The notes: generated from the sequence alone by a model not told the origin. Positions 8,081-16,998 are shown, numbered from the stretch's first letter. The stretch: DNA of 64,000 nt from Sporocytophaga myxococcoides DSM 11118 (GCF_000426725.1 NZ_KE384560.1:392820-456819); one strand, 5' to 3'. Made by a program: numbers and translations.

Positions 8081-9328
8081 ATGAAGAATCTATTAATGCT
8101 CTTTCTTTTGCTATTGTTAATCTTTCAAAGAGAAGGTGCTAAAGCTGGAATAGCAAAGACAATTGATGGGCAGCCTGCAATGGGGAATTACTATAGTTGG
8201 AATTATACTGCAGGAAGCTGGCAGTATAATGGTAAAATGGAATTTGAATATGATGGTAATAACAATCTGGTTTCAGAACTCTATTTTAATTCTGCTGGAG
8301 ATACTTCTTCTAAGAAAGTTTATTCATATAATAATCTGGGAAAAGAGATAGGAAATTATACTTATTTATATACGAATAATATCTTTATTCCCTCAAGTAA
8401 AGAAATCCGGACATATGATTCCAAAGGGTACCTTTCGAAGTTTGAAAGCTTCAGGTCAAGTGATGGAGTTACTTGGGTGAATAGCGAAAGAATTGTTTAT
8501 TACCGTTCTAATGGCACACTAGAATATCCGGATATGGTAGAGAAATCTCGGTGGGAAACAGTTTCATGGAGGATATTCAAAAAATATTCTAATATGGTGT
8601 GGATAGATTTTGAAAAAGAAAAATTTTCTTCTGGTCTAATTGAAGAAGGCACCAATCAAAGGATTATTTACACGACAGATAGTGAGGGAATAAAAAAGGG
8701 TAGATTTGAATCATACAGCTTCAATACAAAAACCTGGACTTATTCATTAGATGAGATTCATACAAAAGATGTCCAGGGTAATACAACCATGATAATTCAG
8801 GGAGATTATGGTAGCGGTCCGATAGTTTTTTCAAGAATTATTTATCCTGTAGATGCTAAAGGAAATGATGCAGGTTATATCGCAGAAGTTTGGTCCAACA
8901 ACAATTGGAAGTTTATTTCTTCTGAATTGACTACCAATACCTATAATTCAAACGGCGCATTGACAGAAATAATAAATGAAGGTAAAGAGGTTGGAGCATC
9001 AGATTTTCAGACAACTGGGATTAATTATAAAACCAGGATTATATATGAAGGATATAGTGAAGTAACCTCATTGGGACAATCCTCTGCGCTTTCAATAATA
9101 CAGATGGTTTACCCAAATCCATGTAGGAATATTTTAAACATTGATGTTGCGGGCAAAGCAGATATAGAAATCTCCCTTTTTGATATGAGTAATCATAAAG
9201 TTTTAAGCTCAATAATCCCACAGGGGAAAGGTAGTGTTACAATTGAAGATATTCCTATAGGACTTTACTTACTTAAAACTACGACTCAGGAGGGGGGCGT
9301 ATATATTCAAAAGATTGTTAAAGAATAA
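8081..9328 (+). CDS. Secreted protein with T9SS C-terminal sorting domain
   Basis: A 415-residue exported protein with an N-terminal signal peptide (MKNLLMLFLLLLLIFQ, cleavage probably after AKAG). The central ~300 residues are Tyr/Trp/Asn-rich and carry repeated short beta-hairpin units such as FEYDGNNNLVSE, YSYNNLGKEIGNY and RTYDSKGYLSKFE, reminiscent of YD/RHS-like or YCII-type strand repeats. The last ~75 residues form a type A T9SS sorting domain: VYPNPCRNILNIDV, then IEISLFDMSNHKVL, and the closing GLYLLKTTTQEGGVYIQKIVKE. It is therefore expected to cross the outer membrane through the type IX system and be anchored or released. Passenger function unknown. A decayed second sorting domain continues in the same frame after its stop. 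Confidence 0.8.
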   Translation: MKNLLMLFLLLLLIFQREGAKAGIAKTIDGQPAMGNYYSWNYTAGSWQYNGKMEFEYDGNNNLVSELYFNSAGDTSSKKVYSYNNLGKEIGNYTYLYTNNIFIPSSKEIRTYDSKGYLSKFESFRSSDGVTWVNSERIVYYRSNGTLEYPDMVEKSRWETVSWRIFKKYSNMVWIDFEKEKFSSGLIEEGTNQRIIYTTDSEGIKKGRFESYSFNTKTWTYSLDEIHTKDVQGNTTMIIQGDYGSGPIVFSRIIYPVDAKGNDAGYIAEVWSNNNWKFISSELTTNTYNSNGALTEIINEGKEVGASDFQTTGINYKTRIIYEGYSEVTSLGQSSALSIIQMVYPNPCRNILNIDVAGKADIEISLFDMSNHKVLSSIIPQGKGSVTIEDIPIGLYLLKTTTQEGGVYIQKIVKE

Positions 9329-9676
9329 ATCAATTCAAAACCAAAGTATGAAAAGGGAGATTATTACTATTCTCCAACAGATAAATTCAAAAATGTTAAG
9401 ACTCGTTCATTTAAAGTAAGTTCATTCACAACATCTATTCAAAACAATAGCAAAGTGCTTGTTGATATTTTTCCTAATCCTGTTTAAAATATAATTAATG
9501 TTGAAGGAATAAGGAATTATCAATTTATGATCATCATTAGTACAGGTCAATTATGCATGGAAGGCATAGGAAGCTCTTCCATTAATGTCGATTTGTTAAA
9601 TGAAGGTTTATATACTATTCTGGTTTATTCTGAAAATGGATCTTTGCTTACTCAGAATATGTTTATAAAGGAGTAA
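9329..9676 (+). pseudogene. Relic of a T9SS sorting domain with an in-frame stop
   Basis: Directly after the stop of the preceding gene, and in the same frame, the DNA translates as a passenger fragment (KPKYEKGDYYYSPTDKF) and then VLVDIFPNPV-stop-NIINVEG, continuing to NEGLYTILVYSENGSLL and ending at TAA. This is a full T9SS C-terminal domain interrupted by TAA at 9485-9487, where a Lys or Gln codon is usual. There is no start codon or signal peptide. Either a downstream cargo gene lost its 5' part, or the upstream gene once had a longer C-terminus. Confidence 0.7.
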
Positions 9677-10118
9677 AATATTTTAACCTATAGTGACGAG
9701 GCAGGTTCCGATATTATTATCTGGACCTGTTGTTGTTTTGGCCCTCATACTTTCATTAGCCTAATGCGTCCAATATAGTTCCATGAAAATTTTTATAGCA
9801 TTTATGTATTGTTGTTCAGTATTTTCATAGAGTGTGTATAGGTGAAAACACAGTGTGTCATTATTGAATATATATACTAGATTTGATTAATAATGGGAGG
9901 TCTTTTAAAAACATATAATCTGCTACAATTTCCTACCAGGAAGCGTTTTGTTTTTCAGCCAGATTCTGTATGTACCAAGGCCTTTTTATTTAATCTCCTT
10001 CTTTCTCTGCCTTCTAAAGACTTTATTAATTAATCCCCGACCCATTCTTTTTATTTAAAGGGTTCGGGGAATTCAGTTACTAGTTTGAGTTTCTGTTATT
10101 AATTAATCGTCTTTAGCT
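9677..10118. other. Intergenic spacer with one hairpin
   Basis: About 440 bases without coding potential. The only structure seen is an imperfect hairpin TCCCCGA-CCC / GGG-T-TCGGGGA (10034-10070) with an A/T-rich loop. It is not followed by a T run on either strand, so it is not an obvious terminator. It lies 48 bases before the next gene and could be a 5' leader structure. Confidence 0.5.
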
Positions 10119-11447
10119 ATGTTTAAAAAAATATTTCTTGAGCCGGTCGAAAAAATCATTTTCCTGGCTGCCATATGCTTCACAGCTATCACCATTTTTA
10201 TTGCCATATATATAGCAAGTGATATACTTGTAGTTATTAGCGTTCTGTTAACAGTGTTACTTCTGATGATGCAGAGGATGATCATGTCTGGAAGTTGGTA
10301 CTTTAGAAAAGCTGAAATTCATGAACTGATTGTAAAGAAGTCCGACTGGTGGAGTGGTAGAATTAAAGCCTTGGCATTTCGCCTTCTTTCTGATAAAAGA
10401 AATAAGTATTACTGGTTGTCTTATCTGAAAATAAAGGATGTTCCGGTCATTGTAGCCACAGATCCGTCAGTTATAGGTTCTATGGATTCTATGCCTAATG
10501 AGTTTATGATAGTTTCCGGAGATAGTTCAGATGTATCAAAAGGAGATTTAAAGGTGCACATTGGAAGCAGTCAATGCATGCAGCCATATTTCATGAATGT
10601 AATCCATTTCAGAAATAGTAATTTTTATTTTCAATTAGAATATAAAAGTGGAGGTTCTACTCAGAGTTTGGACAGGAACGATATTGTGCTGGAAATAAAA
10701 AGGGGAAGCCCATTTATGTTGAATGAAACATTTAATGAGATTCTTTTTCTTCAATCAGTATCGAAGCCGAATGTCAAGATGATAGAGATTGATCTTTCTT
10801 CAATGATGGCAGCTTTTTCCAGTGACGATACTCGTATCGATAACCTTAAAGATTTGTTAAACTTTATCTGGAAGATCAGACGCATCACTATGGGGAAGCC
10901 TGTTGGGGTAAAGCTCACGAAGTATAATAGAGGCTGTTTGTCGGATCTATGCAGTGCAATTAATAAGTCATTAACTATTCCGGATTTTATTACACTTTCA
11001 GAGGAGTTTTATAAGTCATTCCTATGTCATCCAGCAAATGAAGGCAAAAAGCAGGATGACTTTTTTGCCAATGTTAGTAAGGTTTTAAGAATGCATAAGC
11101 TGGATGAAGAGGTTAAGATTATTGCAGAAGGGACAATTAAATCCGGTTTTGATCTATATAAATCCTTTGCCCTTGGAGTTTCTGCCTGGTTCCTTGCTTC
11201 AGGATTTTATACCAGATCTATGAATGATAAATATATTCTTTCAGATAAGTATATCGCAAGAGAAGAGTTGTTAAATAGTTGTTTTGAATTTATGAAGCTT
11301 GGCGGATATGTTGAGACCTGGCAGATAGAGCCTTATTTCCTATACAAAAAAGATATCAAAGGTAAACATGAATCTCTCCACGATTTATATTTTCAAACAG
11401 CAGGGGGCTTTTCATCTGCATCAATAAAGCATTTTAATTTAAACTAA
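10119..11447 (+). CDS. Membrane protein with degenerate glutamate-synthase FMN-binding domain
   Basis: A 442-residue protein. Residues 12-55 form two closely spaced transmembrane helices, and the rest is soluble. From about residue 255 it follows the FMN-binding domain of the glutamate synthase family: KPVGVKL (260-266), PDFITL (288-293), then KIIAEGTIKSGFDLYKSFALG (333-353), which corresponds to the family's '(A/S)GK..tGFD.aKalaLGA' phosphate-binding region, followed by a strand WFLASGFY. The GGTGAAP active-site loop and the Fe-S cysteines with the CPTGI-type motif are not present, and the protein is shorter than the ~500-550 residues usual for membrane-linked members. Glutamate synthesis is therefore unlikely; flavin binding is uncertain. 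The gene is followed after 9 bases by a GreA/Rnk-like gene. Confidence 0.65.
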   Translation: MFKKIFLEPVEKIIFLAAICFTAITIFIAIYIASDILVVISVLLTVLLLMMQRMIMSGSWYFRKAEIHELIVKKSDWWSGRIKALAFRLLSDKRNKYYWLSYLKIKDVPVIVATDPSVIGSMDSMPNEFMIVSGDSSDVSKGDLKVHIGSSQCMQPYFMNVIHFRNSNFYFQLEYKSGGSTQSLDRNDIVLEIKRGSPFMLNETFNEILFLQSVSKPNVKMIEIDLSSMMAAFSSDDTRIDNLKDLLNFIWKIRRITMGKPVGVKLTKYNRGCLSDLCSAINKSLTIPDFITLSEEFYKSFLCHPANEGKKQDDFFANVSKVLRMHKLDEEVKIIAEGTIKSGFDLYKSFALGVSAWFLASGFYTRSMNDKYILSDKYIAREELLNSCFEFMKLGGYVETWQIEPYFLYKKDIKGKHESLHDLYFQTAGGFSSASIKHFNLN

Positions 11448-11456
11448 TAGACTTTT

Positions 11457-11837
11457 ATGAAAAAGGAAATTATTTTATCAAAGCAAGACTATGATCTTAT
11501 TACAAGTCTTATAAAAAATACTCCATCAGATTTTTCTCAGTATAGTTTGAGAAAGCTTAGTACTGAGTTAAGATCTGCTAAAGTTGTAGAAGGTGAAAGT
11601 CTACCTGCAGATGTAATAAGAGTAAACTCTGAAGTTGATATTTTTGATGAAAAAGAAAAGAAAACAATGACCTTCAAACTTGTTCCACCTTCTGTTTCTA
11701 ATCTTAAAGAAAATAAGTTATCCATATTAGCTCCGCTGGGGTCGGCTATTATCGGGTATAGAAAGGGAGATATTGTAGAGTGGGAGGTACCGGCAGGTAC
11801 GAAGGTATTTAAAATTAAAGAGGTAAGGAATTCATGA
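11457..11837 (+). CDS. GreA/GreB-family C-terminal domain protein (Rnk-like)
   Basis: A 126-residue cytoplasmic protein. The C-terminal half carries the FKBP-like GreA/GreB C-terminal domain: TFKLVPPSVSN, then LSILAPLGSAIIGYRKGDIVEWEVPAG (about residues 87-113), the most conserved block of this family. The N-terminal half is a short helical region rather than the long coiled coil that inserts into the RNA polymerase secondary channel in GreA, so it resembles Rnk, which binds RNA polymerase but does not stimulate cleavage. It starts 9 bases after the glutamate-synthase-like gene and is probably co-transcribed. Confidence 0.8.
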   Translation: MKKEIILSKQDYDLITSLIKNTPSDFSQYSLRKLSTELRSAKVVEGESLPADVIRVNSEVDIFDEKEKKTMTFKLVPPSVSNLKENKLSILAPLGSAIIGYRKGDIVEWEVPAGTKVFKIKEVRNS

Positions 11838-11898
11838 AGTGAAAGCTTTCACTTTGAGTTTTGGAATATAAATTATTACACAGAATTATATAGAGAAG

Positions 11899-11993
11899 AC
11901 ACAGAGATATACAGAGACCATGTTCAGCAATGCTTCATTTATCCCGATGCTTATGTTTAGTTTGTTGAGCATTTCTCTGTGTATCTCTGTGTT
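11899..11993. repeat. Inverted repeat of the ACACAGAGATAyACAGAGA type
   Basis: Two ~32-base arms (11899-11930 and 11962-11993) are imperfect reverse complements: ACACAGAGATATACAGAGA with GTTCAGCAA on the left, and TCTCTGTGTATCTCTGTGT preceded by TTGTTGAGC on the right. They enclose 31 bases. The element could fold into a long hairpin, like a small non-coding mobile element. It lies in a 560-base stretch (11838-12399) between two plus-strand genes. The rest of that stretch holds a heptamer-type repeat near 12033-12070, a TAnnTTTG box and a tiny gene remnant. Confidence 0.65.
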
Positions 11994-12032
11994 TTAATAA
12001 TACTGAGTAAATCGTTAGTTATAAAGCATAAC

Positions 12033-12070
12033 CACTTTTAGCCTTAAGCCTTCCACTTTAAGCTTAAAAT
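12033..12070. repeat. Member of the ACTTTAAGCTTTCC intergenic repeat family
   Basis: The run CTTTTAGCCTTAAGCCTTCC followed by ACTTTAAGCTTAAAAT consists of 7-8-base units related to those found after arginine and pyrimidine genes further along the window. Confidence 0.55.
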
Positions 12071-12287
12071 TATTTTTTCCAAGGTAAGTTCTAAAATACA
12101 CTCATTCATTGATAACCTTCTGAAAATAACTAATCCTCATTTAAAAGAAAAAAAGACCTTTCATTGTTGAGATAGGTAGTAACTTGTAATAATTGCTTCT
12201 GTATAGTCATTATAAATTCTTAATATCATTTGTAAAATATTGTATTCGATTGATTAAAGTAGATAGAATTTAGATAGTTAAGTTTCA

Positions 12288-12295
12288 TACTTTTG
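12288..12295 (+). promoter_or_regulatory. Candidate Bacteroidota -7 box (TACTTTTG)
   Basis: TACTTTTG fits the Bacteroidota -7 consensus TAnnTTTG. No good TTTG -33 box lies at 17-21 bases upstream, so the call is weak. It precedes the short AraC-like remnant and then the yjdM-like gene. Confidence 0.35.
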
Positions 12296-12327
12296 TAGTT
12301 ATGCACATTTTGTGAAAAACTTCAATT

Positions 12328-12372
12328 ATGGAAAAAATAAAAAGAGTGGACGAGTTCAATTCTTTTTACTAG
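12328..12372 (+). pseudogene. 14-codon remnant resembling the N-terminus of an AraC-type regulator
   Basis: ATG opens MEKIKRVDEFNSFY followed by TAG. This strongly resembles the first residues of many Bacteroidota AraC-family regulators ('..I..v.eyn.f'), which then continue with a His-Pro-Leu motif that is absent here. It lies 27 bases before the yjdM-like gene. It may be what is left of a replaced gene, or a short upstream reading frame. Confidence 0.35.
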
Positions 12373-12399
12373 TTTCAATACTTTAATCAAAATAAAATA

Positions 12400-12735
12400 A
12401 TGACAGAAGAAAACAAACCATGCCCACAATGCAAATCTCCTTACGGGTATTTAAGCGGATCGTTGATGATGTGCCCTGAATGCGGACATGAGTGGGATCC
12501 TAATGAAGTGGAAGAAACGGGGCTTGTAGTAAAAGATGTAAATGGAAATATTCTAAAAGACGGTGACTCTGTAGTGGTAATAAAAAATTTGCCGGTAAAA
12601 GGATCTCCACAGCCAGTAAAAGCAGGGACAAAAGTGAAAAACATCAAGTTAGTAGAAGGTGATCATAACATAGATTGCAAGATAGATGGATTTGGGTCAA
12701 TGGCTTTAAAATCGGAGTTTGTGAAGAAAGCATAA
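12400..12735 (+). CDS. yjdM: YjdM/PhnA-family zinc-ribbon protein
   Basis: A 111-residue protein. Residues 8-30 form a zinc ribbon, [25 protein letters not shown], with two CxxC pairs. Residues 45-111 are the characteristic PhnA C-terminal beta domain: [20 protein letters not shown], then [20 protein letters not shown] and the closing [11 protein letters not shown]. The family was named for a supposed role in alkylphosphonate use, but it is not part of the carbon-phosphorus lyase and its role is unclear. Length and motifs are typical and the gene looks intact. A hairpin terminator follows. Confidence 0.9.
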   Translation: MTEENKPCPQCKSPYGYLSGSLMMCPECGHEWDPNEVEETGLVVKDVNGNILKDGDSVVVIKNLPVKGSPQPVKAGTKVKNIKLVEGDHNIDCKIDGFGSMALKSEFVKKA

Positions 12736-12784
12736 TGTATTCAGGTTCTTATATTTTAGGATTATTATCAATGTGATAAAAATA

Positions 12785-12812
12785 AATCCCGGAAAATGAA
12801 GCCGGGATTTTT
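12785..12812 (+). terminator. Rho-independent terminator
   Basis: Stem AATCCCGG / CCGGGATT with a 9-base loop and a short T run, 50 bases after the yjdM-like gene. Confidence 0.8.
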
Positions 12813-12941
12813 AATGAAAATAGAATTGGAATAATTGCTTAATGCAGTTTCGTAATAAACAACCCTGTAATTGAATCTGGATAGCCATATTGACGCAAAT
12901 AGATTCTGATCTCACCCTGGTTAAATTTTTAATAGCACTTT

Positions 12942-13553
12942 TTATATTCCATGATGCGTTTCACAATATTTCTTTATGTAGTCGTAATAACGCTTTTTTC
13001 TTTGCTTATCAGCCTTGTATTCTGAAAAGAGCTGCTCATCCCTTTTAATTATTTCTTCGATTGCTTCTTTATTTAGTTCATAATCAAAACCATTATTCAT
13101 ATTCAATAGAAATGGTACAAGCTGATTTACCGTACTTCCACCCCCACTTGGAGCTGGAGCACTCATGTATGAAGTTGAAACCGTATTGTAATAGCTATAT
13201 TTTCCAAGTAATTCCATTTTATTGAAAATGTGATCATATTTGGCGAACGATAATCCTTCTGCACGATATACATCTTTGCCATCGCAAAATCCCCATACCT
13301 GCTTCATTTTTATATCTATAGTATCTTCAAGCCGCATTTTGTACTGGACATATTTTTCAAAAAATCCGTAAACGGTTTTGGTTTCTTTAGCTCTTACTTG
13401 ACATTTTATGGAAGGTTTGTTGTTTTTGAATTCACTAAAACTAAGGTAAATACCTCCTACTTTTGTCGAATCTTTTAAGATTGGAGCCTGGCAAAAGGCA
13501 TTGATACATATTAATAATGCACCAAAAGTGAATGAGAAAAGTTTACGAGTCAT
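12942..13553 (-). CDS. Exported protein of unknown function
   Basis: A 203-residue protein with an N-terminal signal peptide, MTRKLFSFTFGALLICINAFCQA, with probable cleavage after FCQA. The mature part begins PILKDSTKVGGIYLSFSEF and includes the phrase VWGFCDGKDVYR, a pattern I associate with small Bacteroidota proteins of unknown role in which a 'WGfcdG..vy' strand recurs. A low-complexity Pro/Ser/Gly segment (SAPAPSGGGS, about residue 133) precedes a Lys-rich C-terminal helix ending in YDYIKKYCETHHGI. No sorting domain and no catalytic motif were seen. It is oriented opposite to its neighbours. Confidence 0.7.
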   Translation of the reverse strand: MTRKLFSFTFGALLICINAFCQAPILKDSTKVGGIYLSFSEFKNNKPSIKCQVRAKETKTVYGFFEKYVQYKMRLEDTIDIKMKQVWGFCDGKDVYRAEGLSFAKYDHIFNKMELLGKYSYYNTVSTSYMSAPAPSGGGSTVNQLVPFLLNMNNGFDYELNKEAIEEIIKRDEQLFSEYKADKQRKKRYYDYIKKYCETHHGI

Positions 13554-13774
13554 TTTATACAGAAATTTTTAACATTTATAAAATTACTTAAATTTTTTAA
13601 TCAGAAAGTAATGAATTAATTCAAAAGTTTACATCTGCAATTCCAATTGATTTCACTAACTATTTCAGATAAGGTTAATTAGATCTCATTTGAAATCAGT
13701 CTGTTGAGAATTAAAAGATGAAATTTTAATGACTCGATTTTGTAACTTTTTGAGATAATAATGAAAACTCTTGA

Positions 13775-14029
13775 GAGGGGTGTTGGATAATTTTGCATAT
13801 AAGCATACACTGGTTTTATCATCTATATCCTAATCCTACAGAAAAACATTTCATTCTTGAGACTGGTGCAGACCTTATAGAGCAAGCATCAATATGCGAT
13901 TTGCAGGGTGTCTTGCAGTATTCAATGAATGGAAAAAGTTATATAGGAACACGCCTTATTGATGTGAGTAGTTTGAATGCTGGTGTATACATTTTAAAAA
14001 TAAGTGATGGCCAAAGAGGGGTGAGATAG
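13775..14029 (+). pseudogene. Orphan T9SS sorting-domain relic
   Basis: An open frame of about 80 codons, preceded by TGA, encodes HLYPNPTEKHFILE, then IEQASICDLQGVLQYSM and LNAGVYILKISDGQRG before TAG. These are the three conserved blocks of a type A T9SS C-terminal domain. It has no signal peptide and no passenger, so it is the tail of a lost cargo gene. It lies 87 bases upstream of an intact T9SS cargo gene. The 220 bases before it show nothing. Confidence 0.65.
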
Positions 14030-14116
14030 ATGTTAAAAATAAATTGAACATTTGTAAAGGGTTGATTTTGTTGCTTTTAAAAGAAAAAATATTAATTTAG
14101 AAGGAAAAACAAACTT

Positions 14117-16669
14117 ATGTTCAAACTATATTATTTGATAATGGCTGTAACCGCAGGCAATATATTGTTAAATACTACAGTAAAGGCTCAGGTTACTCAA
14201 TCATGTGGAACTACCATTCAAAATGGGCAGAACCTCACTAAAAACGGTGATTTTACTGCTGGCAATGATGGCTCTTTCACTTTTACTCCTGCAGGAGCAG
14301 GAGGATACACTTACTTCACTTGCGCAGATGCTTTCCCTTCTTCTTCCTGCTATTCTAACCCGGGAAAGATATGGGTAGGCCCAAGTTCAGACTGGTTTAA
14401 TCAGGCGTTTAACGTGGGAGCAAGTGGTTTTGGAAATCCTATTAAAGATCATTCTCCAACGGCTGATAATAATTTTCTAATGGTAGACGGTGTCTGTCAG
14501 CTTGGCATCAATGCGTGGAGCCAACAAGTAGCGGTGGTTCCTGGTACCTGGTATTATTTTGAATGTTATGTTACAAACCTGAATAGATCAGGAACTTCAA
14601 ATGACCTCGCCATATTGAATTTTGATATTAATGGTGATAACCTCACGTTAACTACTGGTGGAAGTACATTTACAACTTCCTCTACTCAGGGAATTTGGCA
14701 AGTAGTAACTGCAACATGGCAATGTCCTCCTGGAATAACGTCTGCAGCCATCAGTATTCAGAATACAACCACAGGTACAGCCTGTAATACAGGTGTGGAT
14801 TTTGGTCTGGATGATATTACCTTTACTCCGGGATGTGCGTTTGCAGATGCTTCTACGCAGCAGCCCGCATTGTCTTCAACAGGTACCTTATGTGGTACTG
14901 GCGGTGCCGGATTGACACTTAATCCAGGAACGCCTGCAAGTTATATCTATGAATGGAAAAACAGCGCGGGAGCCCAGTTGTCAACCTCATCAACATATAA
15001 GGCTACAAGTGCAGGAACATATGTTGTATGCGTTAAAAACGGGGCGGGAGGATGTTTAAAATCCGATGTAATTACGATAACAGGAAATTATACCTTGGCA
15101 TTGCCGAATCCTGTTAAATTATGTGATCCTCCTTCAATAACTCTTAATCCAGGTTTTAATGGACCAGGCGTTACATTTAAATGGCTTTCATCAGACAATG
15201 GTACCAAGTGGGATACAATTAAAGGAACACTTGGAGTCGCGTCAACTTACACAGCTAATTCTGCCAAGTATTATAAAGTAGTGGCAAATGATCCAACTCC
15301 AGGTTGTGGTGAAGTTGTCTCAAACGTTTCTCAAATCACTACACTGCAAACTGCTGTCCCTAAAGATGCTTATTTCTGCGCTCCTGGAACAGCTAAATTG
15401 TCCGTTACCGGCCCTGCTACTTCTACTTATAAATGGTATGCAAGTCCAACGAGCACAACAGCACTTCAAACTGGTACCACATACACAACCCCATCGATTT
15501 CCACTGCTACGACTTATTATGTCGAAGATGTAACTGTTTATAACACCACAATGGGAAAAGCTGCAATAAGTGGTACATATGGCAACAGATCTTTAGATCA
15601 ATATAAAACGGCATTTACGGCGAAGCAAAGTTTCATCATTGACAGTGTAACAGTTTACTGGTGGATGAATAATAGTAATCCTAATGATCCCATAACAGTT
15701 CAGATTCAGTTAACCAATAATCCTGGGGGAACAACAGCACCGACAGTAATAGATCCCGGAGTACCATTCACTACAACCAATAGTGGTGCTCAGACATTAG
15801 GGATCATAAAACCTACATATCCAACTGCTGGAGTACAGATTTATGCAGTAAGAGTTCCGGTTAAAATTACAGTACCTGCCGCTGGTACTTATAGACTCAC
15901 AGCTAAAAATGGGGCGACAGGAAATGCACAGATTGAAAATCCTACCACTGCCCCTTATCCCATCTCTGACGACGCAGGTGGCACTATTGGTATAATAACA
16001 GGGACATCAGAAGGGGGAAATGCCGTTGGTACTGCTTTTTATGGAGGACTATATAACTGGAAAATTTTATATAATCTTAATTGTGGGAGAATTCCTGTAA
16101 AGGCTACCCCAGATTGCACACAGCCTCTTGAATTTCTTTATTTTGGAGTGAAACAAGAGACGGATAAAAAAGTTCTCTTAAGTTGGATTACTGCATTCGA
16201 AAAGAATACAAATCGATTTATTATTGAGAAGTCGATCAATGGCATTGATTTTTATGAGATAGGAACGCTCAGTGCTGCTGGTGAAAGCTCTACTCCACTG
16301 ACATATACGTTTACAGATAATAAAACTGAAGGCCAAGTTTACTACAGGGTAAATGAAATAGATAATGATGGCTCTGTGTATAAAACTCAAATAAAGAGTG
16401 TAAAGTCCGTAAATGAAGCAAGTATAAAAGTCTGGCCGAACCCAAACAAAGGAAAGTTTAACCTGGTGATTACTGGAGTTGAAGATTCGGATTATGTTGA
16501 ACTGGAATTATCAAATACTATGGGTCAAAAGATTATCGATCTTATTGAAAGAAGAACTGGCCTAATATTTTCAAGTGAGATAAACCCGGAAGGTTTAGAG
16601 CCTGGAGTATACATTCTTAATGTAAGAACGGATAAAGATATATTAACGGAAAAAATAATAGTAGAGTAA
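14117..16669 (+). CDS. Large T9SS-secreted protein with galactose-binding-like and Ig-like domains
   Basis: An 850-residue exported protein. The signal peptide ends around VKAQ (residue 25). Residues ~30-240 look like a carbohydrate-binding jelly roll: NLTKNGDFTAGN at the start, then paired strands and the closing GVDFGLDDITFTPGC, as in family 4/9/22-type binding modules. Residues ~240-430 hold two Ig-like domains with cysteines (CGTGGAGLTLNPG; CDPPSITLNPG). Residues ~440-680 form a domain that starts YKWYASPTSTTALQTG and ends in NCGRIPVKATPDC. The same arrangement occurs in the GH9 cellulase of this window. The end (KVWPNPNKGKFNLVITGV to the last residue) is a type A T9SS sorting domain. No catalytic domain was recognised, so it may be an adhesin or polysaccharide-binding protein. 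Confidence 0.8.
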   Translation: MFKLYYLIMAVTAGNILLNTTVKAQVTQSCGTTIQNGQNLTKNGDFTAGNDGSFTFTPAGAGGYTYFTCADAFPSSSCYSNPGKIWVGPSSDWFNQAFNVGASGFGNPIKDHSPTADNNFLMVDGVCQLGINAWSQQVAVVPGTWYYFECYVTNLNRSGTSNDLAILNFDINGDNLTLTTGGSTFTTSSTQGIWQVVTATWQCPPGITSAAISIQNTTTGTACNTGVDFGLDDITFTPGCAFADASTQQPALSSTGTLCGTGGAGLTLNPGTPASYIYEWKNSAGAQLSTSSTYKATSAGTYVVCVKNGAGGCLKSDVITITGNYTLALPNPVKLCDPPSITLNPGFNGPGVTFKWLSSDNGTKWDTIKGTLGVASTYTANSAKYYKVVANDPTPGCGEVVSNVSQITTLQTAVPKDAYFCAPGTAKLSVTGPATSTYKWYASPTSTTALQTGTTYTTPSISTATTYYVEDVTVYNTTMGKAAISGTYGNRSLDQYKTAFTAKQSFIIDSVTVYWWMNNSNPNDPITVQIQLTNNPGGTTAPTVIDPGVPFTTTNSGAQTLGIIKPTYPTAGVQIYAVRVPVKITVPAAGTYRLTAKNGATGNAQIENPTTAPYPISDDAGGTIGIITGTSEGGNAVGTAFYGGLYNWKILYNLNCGRIPVKATPDCTQPLEFLYFGVKQETDKKVLLSWITAFEKNTNRFIIEKSINGIDFYEIGTLSAAGESSTPLTYTFTDNKTEGQVYYRVNEIDNDGSVYKTQIKSVKSVNEASIKVWPNPNKGKFNLVITGVEDSDYVELELSNTMGQKIIDLIERRTGLIFSSEINPEGLEPGVYILNVRTDKDILTEKIIVE

Positions 16670-16765
16670 AATATGAATTGATTAAAAAATCCAGCCAACC
16701 TTTTTAAGTTATAGGTGATAGGATTTTATAATTAATATATATCAGAGCAGGTTTAAAAGAAAATT

Positions 16766-16797
16766 AGGGGAACGAATTTTTATTGTTCCCTTTTTTT
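16766..16797 (+). terminator. Rho-independent terminator
   Basis: GGGAAC / GTTCCC stem with an 11-base A/T loop and seven T, about 100 bases after the large T9SS cargo gene. The rest of the ~330-base spacer to the next gene shows nothing else. Confidence 0.8.
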
Positions 16798-16998
16798 ATA
16801 TGCCTTTCTTAACGTTGTAATCTAAATCTTTTGAAAAATTTGAAATATTTTAATCTTTCATTCGTCTGCCTGTATAAGCTCACACCTTACCCTTCTTTCG
16901 TGAGGCTAGTTAATTTAAGCAGATTCAACAGAAATGAATTTTAGGAGTTAAGTTGTAAGAGTTTTTTATTGCTAAACAGATAATCGAAATTTGCTACT

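Noticed and set aside
10034..10070. CCCCGA hairpin as a terminator
   Set aside because: No T run on either strand after the stem and the nearest upstream live gene ends 700 bases away; kept only as a hairpin in the spacer description.
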